This document shows positions 34,130 through 42,451 of a stretch of 64,000 nt of DNA, piece by piece. Position numbers and translations under genes: made by a program. The notes below the pieces were generated by a model. The model did not search any database. It worked only from the letters and a program-made list of their open reading frames with translations, and had not been told where the DNA came from. How positions within the stretch are numbered: the first letter of the stretch is position 1; each line of letters begins with the position of its first letter. Source of the DNA: Paenibacillus sp. PastM-3 (GTDB lineage Bacteria > Bacillota > Bacilli > Paenibacillales > Paenibacillaceae); NCBI RefSeq assembly GCF_029893965.1, contig NZ_JARXXP010000014.1, forward strand, positions 1-64,000, in the 5' to 3' direction.

Positions 34130-34171
34130 GTAACCTCCAGCCCCACTATCAATAGTGGAAATGGAGGTTAC
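34130..34171 (-). terminator. Terminator after the YflT-like gene
   Basis: GTAACCTCCA and TGGAGGTTAC pair perfectly around an inner CCACTAT/ATAGTGG stem. On the minus strand the hairpin is followed by TTTGTTG. Confidence 0.7.
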
Positions 34172-34210
34172 GCTATTGTGCTATAGTTCCGGCACGCCGG
34201 AAGAAGCGGT

Positions 34211-34558
34211 TTATTGCGGATATTTCTTAGCAATGACCAACACTTTACCCGCATCCAGTTCTTTCTCATAGAAGCCAGCTTCAGCAGGGCTGAAGCCAAG
34301 GGACGTAATTTTGGAACGCAAAGCATCCCCGCGTGAACGGAAAAGATTAGCAATAGCGCCAAACAATCCTTCTTCGCCTAAGCCGACCTCATTTGTGTTC
34401 GCCGCATCAGCAATGCGGTTCTCACGGTCCTGATCATGACTGATAACATAAATGTTATCCTTGGAGTAACCGCTTTCCCGCAGACGGTTCACTTCTTCTA
34501 TCGCCCGAACACCGTTCTCCAAAAGCTTGGCATACGACTGCGCACCGATTGAACCCAT
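34211..34558 (-). CDS. General stress protein, YflT/GSP17M type
   Basis: A 115-residue soluble protein of the general stress protein 17M family. KLLENGVRAIEEVNRLRESGYSKDNIYVISHD is the recognisable N-terminal ferredoxin-like half, and FSPAEAGFYEKELDAGKVLVIAKK is the C-terminal half. In B. subtilis YflT is a SigB-dependent general stress protein of unknown biochemical role. A SigB-type promoter lies about 70 bp upstream of the ATG, and the sigB operon is nearby. It has its own terminator. Confidence 0.85.
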   Translation of the reverse strand: MGSIGAQSYAKLLENGVRAIEEVNRLRESGYSKDNIYVISHDQDRENRIADAANTNEVGLGEEGLFGAIANLFRSRGDALRSKITSLGFSPAEAGFYEKELDAGKVLVIAKKYPQ

Positions 34559-34625
34559 GAGATCACGCTCCTTAAGCTTAGATTGTAAGGTTAAGTTTGT
34601 CCCCGAGAAGACAACTGTACTTTTA

Positions 34626-34651
34626 TTAACCTCATCTGAAGCCTATGAAAC
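34626..34651 (-). promoter_or_regulatory. SigB-type promoter of the YflT-like gene
   Basis: On the minus strand, GTTTCA (34646-34651), 14 bp, GGTTAA (34626-34631). Shifting by one gives N13-AGGTTA. The -35 is identical to that of rsbV. Confidence 0.55.
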
Positions 34652-34654
34652 ACC

Positions 34655-35188
34655 TCATGAAGCATTTGCATCAAATAAATCCATTCCGTCCCATTCACCG
34701 GTCACCGGATTGCGGTAAATCTTGAGCGCCTCGTTTCCTCTTATATACACGTCACCATCATCAGCGATAAAATCCGGTTTTCCCAGCAGCACACGCACAT
34801 TGTTATCCGCCGGGTTCAGCGTTACCTCATTCAGCTTCAGTCCGTATAATCCGGCCTGGGCCGGGGAGACATGAATATAGGTAACGATGCCGCCGCATAT
34901 TCCGGCTGACATATCGGCGTACTGGTACTCCAGACATTCCTGCCACGGGTCAGCTGTAATATTCAGCGGCGTGCCCTTGCTCAGCAGCAGCTCTTCCTCC
35001 GGCGCGTACAAGGCTGCACCAGCCAATGAATCGAAGCTGCTGATATAAGCGTTCATTCCCAAGCTGTGTTCAAATGCAAGGACGGCCTGGGGCTGCACTG
35101 CGAAAAAGCTGGCAGAAGCCTGCTCCTTCTGCTCAGAGGGAGTGACATAAGAGGAAAGCAGACTAAACAAAAGAATGATGACGTTCAT
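34655..35188 (-). CDS. Secreted hypothetical protein
   Basis: A 177-residue protein of unknown function. It opens with a hydrophobic stretch that could be a short signal peptide or anchor (VIILLFSLLSSYV). The mature part is acidic, with recurring aromatic and Gly-Asp turns (GDVYIRGNEALKIYRNP, EWDGMDLF). KLNEVTLNPADNNVRVLLGKPDF looks like a small repeat of the stalk or beta-propeller kind, but no family can be named. AAAGGCGGG precedes the ATG. It follows the DUF948 gene by 62 bp and may be transcribed with it from the SigB-type promoter. Confidence 0.6.
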   Translation of the reverse strand: MNVIILLFSLLSSYVTPSEQKEQASASFFAVQPQAVLAFEHSLGMNAYISSFDSLAGAALYAPEEELLLSKGTPLNITADPWQECLEYQYADMSAGICGGIVTYIHVSPAQAGLYGLKLNEVTLNPADNNVRVLLGKPDFIADDGDVYIRGNEALKIYRNPVTGEWDGMDLFDANAS

Positions 35189-35250
35189 AAGACGTCCCGC
35201 CTTTCATAATGTGCGCCGGTGCTGTGTAATGGGACTTTGATTCTATGGGT

Positions 35251-35757
35251 TTAGTGCCGGAATTTTTGCCAGATCGCAGCTGCAGTATCTACGCCTTTCA
35301 GCGCCATTGCTATTTTGCCCGGAGCTTTTTTGGCGTATGCGGCGTCATAGGACTTCACCGTACGCTCTTCTGCCGGAGTCAACGATTTTTCGTCTATGGA
35401 GACAGCTCCCGCCTTCTGCTTCAGCTCACGGGATTTGCGGTATTTCTCGATCACGGTAACGGATACCTGCTTAACGGTCAGGGTCAGTTCGTTCATAACA
35501 TCACCGAGATTTTTAACAGAATCTACAATCGGATCGATCTTCTGGATCTTGCCCTGTACATCTGCGGTAATGTCATTGGCATGCCGGACAGTTGTCTTGA
35601 TCTCATAGGTAAGCTCATCTACAGTCTTCTGTACTTCCTGCAGAGTCTGGCTGACTTTGTCGAGGGATTCCTTTGCTGACTTCAGCGTTTTAATTAAAAA
35701 GAAGACGAGTACGGCGAAGGCGACAGCAACTAAGGCTACGCTAAGTTCAATAATCAT
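35251..35757 (-). CDS. DUF948 (YtxG-like) stress protein
   Basis: A 168-residue protein with one N-terminal membrane helix (MIIELSVALVAVAFAVLVFFLI) followed by a long helical coiled-coil region (TLKSAKESLDKVSQTLQEVQKTVDELTYEIKTTV), the standard DUF948 layout. B. subtilis YtxG is of this type and is SigB-controlled. A YtxH-type protein is also encoded in this island, which mirrors the YtxG-YtxH pair. The ATG with GAAGGGG 9 nt upstream is preferred over the longer reading. A good SigB-type promoter lies 59 bp ahead. Confidence 0.85.
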   Translation of the reverse strand: MIIELSVALVAVAFAVLVFFLIKTLKSAKESLDKVSQTLQEVQKTVDELTYEIKTTVRHANDITADVQGKIQKIDPIVDSVKNLGDVMNELTLTVKQVSVTVIEKYRKSRELKQKAGAVSIDEKSLTPAEERTVKSYDAAYAKKAPGKIAMALKGVDTAAAIWQKFRH

Positions 35758-35815
35758 TTTCAAAAACCCCTTCCAAGTCATAAATGTCGGCTTGTACTGC
35801 CTTGTTACTGCATAG

Positions 35816-35841
35816 TTACCCTGACATTATTAGCCCGAAAC
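35816..35841 (-). promoter_or_regulatory. SigB-type promoter of the DUF948 gene
   Basis: On the minus strand, GTTTCG (35836-35841), 14 bp, GGGTAA (35816-35821). The -10 differs from the Bacillus consensus GGGTAT at one position. Confidence 0.65.
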
Positions 35842-35880
35842 AACCTGTCAAGAGTCTTAAAGACCAGACGGGACCGTCAT

Positions 35881-35906
35881 GTTTCAGAGCAGGTGAACCC
35901 GTTTAA
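35881..35906 (+). promoter_or_regulatory. SigB-type promoter of the DUF1328 gene
   Basis: GTTTCA (35881-35886), 14 bp, GTTTAA (35901-35906). It lies 38 bp upstream of the ATG and is divergent from the DUF948 promoter 40 bp away. Confidence 0.5.
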
Positions 35907-35944
35907 ACATTGACTACACCACCTGACAGAAAGGATGACTTCAC

Positions 35945-36112
35945 ATGCTGAAATGGTCGGCAATTCTGCTGGTAATTGCACTCATCGCCGGTGTATTCGG
36001 ATTCTTTAATATTGTAGGAGCTGCAGTCGGCATAGCCAAAGTCTTATTCTTCATCTTCCTGATTCTGTTCATTGTCTCCCTCTTTACCGGACAGCGCGGA
36101 AGGTCAATGTAA
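35945..36112 (+). CDS. DUF1328-family 55-residue membrane protein (YtjA-like)
   Basis: A 55-residue, very hydrophobic protein with two membrane helices. MLKWSAILLVIALIAGVFGF and the IVGAAVGIAKVLFFIFLILFI segment are the hallmark of DUF1328 (YtjA), found widely in bacteria and often stress-induced. The function is unknown. AAAGGA lies 9 nt ahead of the ATG. It is divergent from the DUF948 gene, and both have a SigB-type promoter. A terminator follows. Confidence 0.85.
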   Translation: MLKWSAILLVIALIAGVFGFFNIVGAAVGIAKVLFFIFLILFIVSLFTGQRGRSM

Positions 36113-36165
36113 TCCTATTCGAACGGAATGTTCAGCTATGAACTTGCAATATAATCATGCTGCAG

Positions 36166-36202
36166 ACCCGGAGTCTCCAAGCGAGGAGCTCCGGGTTGTT
36201 TT
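36166..36202 (+). terminator. Terminator of the DUF1328 gene
   Basis: ACCCGGAG and CTCCGGGT with an inner CTCC/GGAG pair are followed by TGTTTTA. Confidence 0.75.
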
Positions 36203-36394
36203 ATGTACGGATTACCGGCTGTTCCTATATCCTATTCAGACAGCAGAAAGTATAGGCCTCCCCCTCTGTTATGCAAATTTAAAGTTTTTTTGGGCGGCTG
36301 GTTCACTGCCTCCCCTTTTTGTTTACATGCATAATAGCACAGCACAAACTTGGAAAAAACCGCTAACCCAAAACCACACTAGGAGGAATCACAG

Positions 36395-36772
36395 ATGAAA
36401 AAATTAGCCAGTTTCGCAGTAGCAGCAGGTCTCATGGCAACCATGGCAGCATCGGCTTCAGCGGCAGAAGTTACCGGTACTGCAGATCCGTCCACTACAG
36501 TTACTGCAAGCACTTACAGTGAACAATTCGAAACTGTAATTACTCCGGCAGATCTTAAACCGGCGACTCCAATGATTATTTTGACAAAAGCAACTCCTTT
36601 CCATTTCTCCACTTCCAGCGTGACTCCGGCCGGCTGGCTCAGCGCACAGACTATTGATACAACCGGCGCTGTGACGACCGATGCCTGGGGTAATGAATGG
36701 AGAGAGGTTTACACCTGGCTCGGCAAAGCATGGATCAAGGTTCCTGCTTCCGCTTATGTAATTACTCCATAA
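36395..36772 (+). CDS. Small secreted protein of unknown function
   Basis: A 125-residue protein with a clear signal peptide (KKLASFAVAAGLMATMAASASAAE, cut probably after ASA near residue 23). The mature part of about 100 residues is Thr/Ser/Pro-rich, with a beta-rich end (GNEWREVYTWLGKAWIKVPASAYV). It has no cysteines. AGGAGG precedes the ATG, and a strong terminator follows. No family is recognised; the C-terminal WREVYTWLGKAWIKV segment suggests a small SH3-like or wall-associated module. Confidence 0.7.
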   Translation: MKKLASFAVAAGLMATMAASASAAEVTGTADPSTTVTASTYSEQFETVITPADLKPATPMIILTKATPFHFSTSSVTPAGWLSAQTIDTTGAVTTDAWGNEWREVYTWLGKAWIKVPASAYVITP

Positions 36773-36791
36773 TCCCCCTACCCGGGCATAT

Positions 36792-36840
36792 ACAGCAGCC
36801 TGAGACTTCCAAGTCTTACGGCTGCTGTCTTGCTTTTTTA
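36792..36840 (+). terminator. Rho-independent terminator
   Basis: ACAGCAGCC and GGCTGCTGT enclose an inner GACTT/AAGTC stem, followed by CTTGCTTTTTTA. Confidence 0.88.
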
Positions 36841-36970
36841 AGATAACACAAAATAAGGGCTACCTCTTCAGAAGAATTGCTCCAAAGAGATAGCCCACCG
36901 TAACTGCCCTAGTTCACCCGTCACAAACACTGTACTGCTGCCGCTTCCTCATACATTCCTTTATTTATAA

Positions 36971-38035
36971 TTAGCGGATTACCGAGCCTCCGTAAAGGAA
37001 GCGGTTCGTCCAGGAAGCGCTTAGATTGTCCACTCTCACACCTCCGGAAGACACGGAATACGTATGCAGAATTTTTCCGTCTCCCAGATACATAGCCACA
37101 TGAGTTATCCGTTCCGAAAATCTGTCCTTTCCGGTATAAGCCGAAGCCGAGCTGCCCTGATAATCCATAAAGAACATCAGATCGCCCCGTTTGAGGCTGG
37201 ATATATCGGTAACCGCTGTGCTGTTCTCCCGCACCCAGGAGCCCTGCTGCCGGGAATCGGCAGGCAAAGTTAAATCAAGTGCATCCTTGAACATCTGCCG
37301 GATAAAATCCGAACAGTCAAAGGTGCTGGTATTGCTTCTGCTGGAGCCGAATTCATAAGGGGTCCCCAGATACTTCATGCCTGCCTCAATGACACGATCA
37401 ATGACAGCTGACTGTGCCGGAGGAGCTGGTGTTGGCGCCGGTGCTGGTGTTGGTGCCGGTTTTGGTGCCGGTGTTGGTGCAGGAGCTGCCCCGTCCAGTT
37501 TAATATACTGATCGGCTGAGCTGGTATAGCCTACAGTGCCGCTTACAGTCTGTACTCTGTACCAGTAGCTGTTGGTCTTCTCCAGGATAACTACCGGCTC
37601 GCCTTCGTTCAGGTAACCCAGCACTTTCCCGCTGTTCGAAGGGGTTTCACGGAGCCGGACAGTCGCTTGAATAACTGCCGTCTGTACGGCAGGTGTTACC
37701 GCAGGAGCGGAAGCAACGCTGATGTACTGGTCGCCCGAGCTGGTATATCCGACCTCGCCGGAAGCGGTTCTGACTTTGTACCAGTAGCTGTTGGTTTCTT
37801 CAAGAATAACTACCTGATCGCCTTTGCTCAAATATTTAATCACACCGCCGCTTGTAGAAGGGCTGGTGCGCAGACGAACCGAAGATTGAATAACGCCTGT
37901 CAGCGAAGCAGACGCCGTAACAGAAGAAGCCGCCTGTGCGGCGAATGCCTGCTGAGGGTTGAACACTCCCCAGGATAATGCAATTGATGCCGAGACCAAT
38001 AACGACGCTGTTAGCTGTTTATGTGATCTGCTCAT
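36971..38035 (-). CDS. Secreted NlpC/P60 peptidoglycan hydrolase with two SH3 domains
   Basis: A 354-residue secreted cell-wall endopeptidase. It has a signal peptide (SLLVSASIALSWG...FAAQA), two bacterial SH3 domains (about 45-105 and 120-180) with the same RLRxxPSxSGxVxxYLxxGxxVVILExxNSYWY pattern, a Pro/Ala/Thr linker (PAPTPAPKPAPTPAPAPTP), and an NlpC/P60 domain (about 215-354). The catalytic cysteine is in STFDCSDFIRQMF, the histidine in ERITHVAMYLGDG, and the polar third residue probably in the ILHTYS segment. Such enzymes cut between D-Glu and the diamino acid in peptides. GGGGGAA precedes the chosen ATG. Confidence 0.92.
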   Translation of the reverse strand: MSRSHKQLTASLLVSASIALSWGVFNPQQAFAAQAASSVTASASLTGVIQSSVRLRTSPSTSGGVIKYLSKGDQVVILEETNSYWYKVRTASGEVGYTSSGDQYISVASAPAVTPAVQTAVIQATVRLRETPSNSGKVLGYLNEGEPVVILEKTNSYWYRVQTVSGTVGYTSSADQYIKLDGAAPAPTPAPKPAPTPAPAPTPAPPAQSAVIDRVIEAGMKYLGTPYEFGSSRSNTSTFDCSDFIRQMFKDALDLTLPADSRQQGSWVRENSTAVTDISSLKRGDLMFFMDYQGSSASAYTGKDRFSERITHVAMYLGDGKILHTYSVSSGGVRVDNLSASWTNRFLYGGSVIR

Positions 38036-38223
38036 AGCGTTCCCCCGCTTATGCATGATGAGAATTCAACAATGGCGCGCGCTACGATTGTTGCTTTCTG
38101 CCCTCATTATAGGGGCAGGCGGGAATTGGAACATGCTTCTATTTTCACAAAAACACTTGCCAAGTTATGGTAAGCACCGGGTCTATAGTCTTGATTTCTC
38201 CTTGGATTTGGTGGAAATTACAG

Positions 38224-39111
38224 CTAATTAGGAGTCCGGGTGCCCTTTTTAGGCTCGACATGCACCTGCACATTCATAATGTTATGTCGGCTGCTCATGC
38301 GCTCCTCAATCGAATCGCTGATCAGGTGGCCTTCTGTCACGCTGATGGCGGCGTCAACCTCTACGACTACATCGACCAGCACATGATTGCCATGAACGCG
38401 GGCTTTGATATCTTTAATCCCTTCCACTCCTGGAGTCCGGGCAATCGTGCTGCGCAGATCCAGCAGCCGTGCCTCCTCAAAGCCGTCAGTCAGCCGGTAG
38501 GTAGCATCACGAAAAATATCCCAGGCTGTCTTGGAAATAAGCAGCCCTACCAGGGCTGCGGCAGCAGAATCAACCCATGGCAGGCCGAACTGCGCACCAA
38601 CAATCCCTGCCGCCGCCCCGATACTGACCATGGCATCCGAGAAATTATCTTTGGCTGCTGCCATCAGGGCGCTGTTGTTAATCCGCTTGGCTAATCTCTT
38701 GTTATAAATATATACCCCCATCATTGCCGCTGAACACACCACTGCCACTCCTGCCGACCATAGATCCGGAACCTCCCCGGCTCCCTTGAACAGCGAACGG
38801 ACAGCTTCAACGATAACCTGTATGCCGACCATCGCCATAATAAAAGATGCCAGCAGGGCGGCAACAGTCTCGGCCCGGAAATGCCCGTACGGATGATCGG
38901 AGTCGGGCGGCTTACGGGAAATCCGAAGTCCGATCAGCACTGCGGCAGAGGCTACAATATCCGTCAGGTTGTTGACACCGTCGGCCAGCAGGGCACTGGA
39001 GCCGAATAAATAGCCGCTGACCAGCTTAAAAGCGGACAGAACCAGATAGGCTGCAATACTGACCATCGCCCCGCGTTCACCTTTACGTATATCCTCATAA
39101 ATATCGGCCAC
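38224..39111 (-). CDS. Cation diffusion facilitator metal exporter
   Basis: A 295-residue CDF-family transporter, exchanging Zn, Mn, Co or Fe for protons across the cytoplasmic membrane. It has six membrane helices in the first 210 residues, the metal site ALLADGVNNLTDIVAS (DxxxN/D type, helix 2), HPYGH after helix 2, and AAAKDNFSDAMVS in helix 5. A C-terminal cytoplasmic metal-sensing domain follows (210-290) with VHGNHVLVDVVVEVD. The helix-2 site reads as the D-N type, so Mn or Fe is possible as well as Zn. The GTG start has AGGGAG 9 nt upstream. Confidence 0.92.
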   Translation of the reverse strand: MADIYEDIRKGERGAMVSIAAYLVLSAFKLVSGYLFGSSALLADGVNNLTDIVASAAVLIGLRISRKPPDSDHPYGHFRAETVAALLASFIMAMVGIQVIVEAVRSLFKGAGEVPDLWSAGVAVVCSAAMMGVYIYNKRLAKRINNSALMAAAKDNFSDAMVSIGAAAGIVGAQFGLPWVDSAAAALVGLLISKTAWDIFRDATYRLTDGFEEARLLDLRSTIARTPGVEGIKDIKARVHGNHVLVDVVVEVDAAISVTEGHLISDSIEERMSSRHNIMNVQVHVEPKKGTRTPN

Positions 39112-39251
39112 CGGCTGACACTCCCTATTGTTTCAATTTTTTGCCCGGACCCGCTCCGGCAATTGATTTCTTGAATTATTCTTGCCCTTGTGGCAGCATT
39201 TAAAAACAATTAAAATGAGGAATAGGACTTGCTTCATAAGGGGGTAACATA

Positions 39252-39437
39252 ATGAGCGAAAATACCGAAAAGCCGAAGATCAATCTGGCCGATGCCATCC
39301 GCCAGAAGCTGGAGCAGAAGAAACAGCAGAACAGCAACAAACCGGGTTCGTCGTTTCAGGCCGGCTCAGCCAAGCCGCTGAAAAGCCAGAACAACAAAAA
39401 GCCTAACAATCAGCGCCGCCGCACCGGCGGTTCCTAG
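39252..39437 (+). CDS. Small basic hydrophilic protein
   Basis: A 61-residue protein, highly polar, with a helical KINLADAIRQKLEQKKQQN segment and a Lys/Asn/Gln/Arg-rich, probably disordered tail (NNKKPNNQRRRTGGS). No family is recognised, but similar short basic proteins are common in Bacillales. AAGGGGG lies just ahead of the ATG, and a hairpin terminator follows about 40 bp later, so it is probably a real gene. It could bind nucleic acid; that is a guess. Confidence 0.65.
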   Translation: MSENTEKPKINLADAIRQKLEQKKQQNSNKPGSSFQAGSAKPLKSQNNKKPNNQRRRTGGS

Positions 39438-39478
39438 GACTTTAGGTCTTTGGGTGTATAACTTAACAGGGTAACATA

Positions 39479-39516
39479 AACGGCTGCGTCATCCTCTTCA
39501 GGATAACGCAGCCGTT
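39479..39516. terminator. Terminator between the small basic gene and the ABC-F gene
   Basis: AACGGCTGCGT and ACGCAGCCGTT form a perfect 11-bp stem, with an inner ATCCT/AGGAT pair. It serves the convergent genes on both sides. Confidence 0.75.
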
Positions 39517-39553
39517 GTGTTATGAACATTAACCGTTCATTCTATTCATTGTA

Positions 39554-41179
39554 TTATACTTCGACTGGATACATGCGCTGGCGCAGTTCCTTAATTTCCG
39601 GATTCTCCAGGTACTCATCATAGCTCATAGAGCGGTCAATTACACCGGCTGGCGTAATTTCAATAATCCGGTTGGCGATGGTCTGAATGAACTGATGGTC
39701 ATGGGAAGTAAAGAGAATCGTCCCGTCAAAATCAATCAGCCCGTTGTTGAGCGCCGTGATGGATTCCAGATCCAAGTGGTTGGTAGGCTCATCAAATACG
39801 AGCACGTTCGCGCCGTTCAGCATCATTTTGGCCAGCATACAGCGGACCTTCTCTCCCCCGGAAAGTACGCTTGCCTTCTTCAGCGCTTCTTCACCGGAGA
39901 ACAGCATCCGGCCCAGGAAGCCGCGCAGGAAGGTTTCGTCCTGATCCTTGGAGTATTGGCGCAGCCATTCCACCAGATTCATTTGAACCCCGTCAAAATA
40001 GCTGGAATTGTCTTTCGGGAAATACGCCTGGGTTGTCGTTACGCCCCATGAGTACTCGCCGGAATCCGCTTCCTTCTCGCCCATCAGGATATCAAACAGC
40101 ATCGATTTCGGCTGGGAATTCGGGCCCACAAAAGCAATCTTGTCGCCTTTGTTCACCACAATGCTGAATTCGTCCAGCACTTTCTCGCCGTCCACTGTCT
40201 TGCTCAGGCCGCTGACCGTAAGCAGCTGCTTACCGGCTTCACGCTCCGGCTTGAAGTTGAGGAACGGGTATTTACGGTTCGATGGACGGATATCGTCCAG
40301 CGTAATCTTCTCGAGCTGCTTTTTACGGGAAGTCGCCTGCTTGGATTTGGAAGCATTCGCCGAGAAACGCTGGATGAACGCCTGCAGCTCCTTGATCTTG
40401 TCTTCCTTCTTCTTATTGGCATCACGCTGCAGGGTCTGGGCCAGCTGGCTGGACTCGTACCAGAAATCGTAGTTGCCGACATACATCTGGATTTTGCCGA
40501 AATCGATATCCGCAATATGCGTGCAGACCTTGTTCAGGAAGTGACGGTCATGGGATACCACGATAACAGTACCTTCATAATCCATAAGGAAGTTCTCCAG
40601 CCAGCCGATGGATTCCAGATCCAAGTGGTTGGTAGGCTCATCGAGCAGCAGGTTGTTCGGACGTCCGAACAGAGCCTGGGCCAAGAGTACGCGGACCTTC
40701 TCATTGCCGCTGAGTTCGGCCATTTTCTTATCGTGCAGCTCGCGCGTAATGCCCAGACCGATCAGCATGGCAGCCGCATCCGGCTCCGCGTCCCAGCCGT
40801 TCAGCTCGGCAAATTCACCCTCAAGCTCACCGGCACGCAGGCCGTCGGCTTCGGTGAAGTCGCTCTTGGCATAAAGTGCGTCCTTTTCCTTCATAATCTC
40901 ATACAGGCGGCTATGCCCCATGATGACTGTCTCCAGAACCGGGTATTCATCGTACTCAAAATGGTTCTGCTTCAATACAGCCATACGTTCGCCCGGAGTC
41001 ATATGCACCTCACCGGTGTTGGCTTCAATCTCGCCGGACAGGATCTTCAGAAAAGTAGATTTACCGGCACCGTTCGCCCCGATCAGGCCGTAGCAGTTTC
41101 CTGGTGTGAATTTTATGTTTACATCTTCAAAAAGTGCGCGTTTTCCGTAGCGGAGTGTTACGCCGCTTGTGCTAATCAT
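39554..41179 (-). CDS. ABC-F family ATPase (YkpA/YbiT-like)
   Basis: A 541-residue protein with two ABC ATPase domains and no membrane segments, the ABC-F type that works on ribosomes. Domain 1 has Walker A GLIGANGAGKSTFLKIL, signature LSGNEKVRVLLAQ and Walker B NLLLDEPTNHLDLES. The linker is a charged arm (QRDANKKKEDKIKELQAF). Domain 2 has signature LSGGEKVRCMLAK and Walker B VLVFDEPTNHLDLES, but its Walker A reads VGPNSQPKSMLFDIL: the usual GxGK is changed, though Lys and Ser remain. Domain 1 carries Asn in its signature (LSGN). Which ABC-F subgroup applies, and if it gives antibiotic protection, is not settled. Confidence 0.9.
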   Translation of the reverse strand: MISTSGVTLRYGKRALFEDVNIKFTPGNCYGLIGANGAGKSTFLKILSGEIEANTGEVHMTPGERMAVLKQNHFEYDEYPVLETVIMGHSRLYEIMKEKDALYAKSDFTEADGLRAGELEGEFAELNGWDAEPDAAAMLIGLGITRELHDKKMAELSGNEKVRVLLAQALFGRPNNLLLDEPTNHLDLESIGWLENFLMDYEGTVIVVSHDRHFLNKVCTHIADIDFGKIQMYVGNYDFWYESSQLAQTLQRDANKKKEDKIKELQAFIQRFSANASKSKQATSRKKQLEKITLDDIRPSNRKYPFLNFKPEREAGKQLLTVSGLSKTVDGEKVLDEFSIVVNKGDKIAFVGPNSQPKSMLFDILMGEKEADSGEYSWGVTTTQAYFPKDNSSYFDGVQMNLVEWLRQYSKDQDETFLRGFLGRMLFSGEEALKKASVLSGGEKVRCMLAKMMLNGANVLVFDEPTNHLDLESITALNNGLIDFDGTILFTSHDHQFIQTIANRIIEITPAGVIDRSMSYDEYLENPEIKELRQRMYPVEV

Positions 41180-41216
41180 TAAGCATTACCATCCTTTTCA
41201 CTTAGGGTTTCGGCTC

Positions 41217-41225
41217 ATTATAGCA
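41217..41225 (-). promoter_or_regulatory. Extended -10 promoter of the ABC-F gene
   Basis: On the minus strand TGC-TATAAT lies 37 bp upstream of the ATG. No good -35 was seen at the usual spacing, as is common for TGnTATAAT promoters. Confidence 0.5.
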
Positions 41226-41298
41226 TAAAATCAGGGCAAATAGCCCGTAAGATCACGTTGTTCCCGCGCTTTTGGCACTAAATCCCTATGTGTACCCT

Positions 41299-42291
41299 TT
41301 ATTGCCCCGAATAGCGCTCCTCGGCGTGGACGATAAGCGTCTCCCCGTAACCCAGAGTCCGTATCCGCTCAGGGCTGATTCCCTGGGCCTTGCGGGCCAG
41401 CTCCATCCGGTCCAGCGCCTCCCGCGCCGTATCATCCGCCAGCCGGAAGGTGCCGAAATGCATCGGAATCATCAGCTCTGCACCCACATCCAGGAAAGCC
41501 TGCACCGCCTCCTCCGGATTCACATGCTGCGAGCTCATGAACCACTCCGGCTCATAGGCCCCGATCGGCATCAGGGCGATATGCAGCTTGAAGCGGCTGC
41601 CGATTTCCTTGAAGCCCGGAAAGAAGCCGCTGTCTCCGGCAAAATACAGATTAGGCGGCAGCTTCTTCTGCCCGTCCTTCTTCCCTTCCGGATGCTTGCC
41701 GGGCTCGGCCGGCTGGAGCACGTACCCTCCCCAGTGGGAGCTGTTGGTATCAAATGGCGTACGCCTAGTCCAGTGCTGGGTCGGCACAAAAGTCAGCTTG
41801 ACCGGGCCCAGCGTAAGCTCCTCCCACCACTGCAGCTCATAGCAGTTTGGAAAGCCCTTGCGGAGCATTTTCCGCTTCAGGCCTGCCGGAACGACAATCT
41901 TTGTGGCCGCCTTGTACAGCTTGCGGACCGAGGGAAAATGCAGATGATCATAATGGGAATGCGAAATCAGGATCAGATCCACGGGCGGTACCTCATTCAG
42001 CGGAATCCCCGGCTGGCCGATCCGTTTTTCAAAGCCGAGCCGGCGGGCCCAGATCGGGTCAGTAATGATGTTAAGCCCCTCATATTGCATAAAAAAGGTG
42101 GAATGCCCGATCCAGGTGATTGTCGTATCCAGCCGGTTCCCGGTGAGGTAAGTCAGCTCCGGCGGATGGTTCGGCACCTTATAGGTATAATCCTTCTGCT
42201 TGGTCCGGCGTTCCTCCCGCCATTGGCGCAGCTCTTTAAGCGTCTTGTCGACACCGACATTATCGATATTGTGATATCTTATTTTAGCCAT
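41299..42291 (-). CDS. MBL-fold hydrolase, UlaG/NAPE-PLD type
   Basis: A 330-residue metallo-beta-lactamase-fold enzyme of the group with NAPE-PLD and UlaG. The metal motif is LISHSHYDHLHFPS, preceded by TWIGHSTFFMQYEG and ITDPIW; other ligands are in VPTQHWTRR, LYFAGDSGFF and MIPMHFGTFRL. The group includes phospholipase D-like and lactonase enzymes, so the substrate is open. AAGGAGA lies 9 nt before the ATG. It is a single gene on the minus strand, divergent from the CvfC-like gene. Confidence 0.88.
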   Translation of the reverse strand: MAKIRYHNIDNVGVDKTLKELRQWREERRTKQKDYTYKVPNHPPELTYLTGNRLDTTITWIGHSTFFMQYEGLNIITDPIWARRLGFEKRIGQPGIPLNEVPPVDLILISHSHYDHLHFPSVRKLYKAATKIVVPAGLKRKMLRKGFPNCYELQWWEELTLGPVKLTFVPTQHWTRRTPFDTNSSHWGGYVLQPAEPGKHPEGKKDGQKKLPPNLYFAGDSGFFPGFKEIGSRFKLHIALMPIGAYEPEWFMSSQHVNPEEAVQAFLDVGAELMIPMHFGTFRLADDTAREALDRMELARKAQGISPERIRTLGYGETLIVHAEERYSGQ

Positions 42292-42373
42292 AACGGCATC
42301 TCTCCTTAACAGGATTCAGTACAAATTTTACCCATTTCAGGGCAAGATTAAGCTGTCTCCGCCAGCCCGTGTT

Positions 42374-42403
42374 TTGTATTCAGGCCGTATTATGATGTAA
42401 AAT
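42374..42403 (+). promoter_or_regulatory. Probable sigma-A promoter of the CvfC-like gene
   Basis: TTGTAT (42374-42379), 18 bp, TAAAAT (42398-42403). The start codon lies 48 bp further. Confidence 0.5.
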
Positions 42404-42451
42404 GCGGGTAAAGACTACGGTATCTGTACCGGTCAAAGGGGAGCTAAACGT

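Noticed and set aside
38036..38223. Possible cyclic-di-AMP riboswitch ahead of the NlpC/P60 gene
   Set aside because: Such wall-hydrolase genes often carry this riboswitch, but the conserved blocks were not found in the 190 bp upstream.
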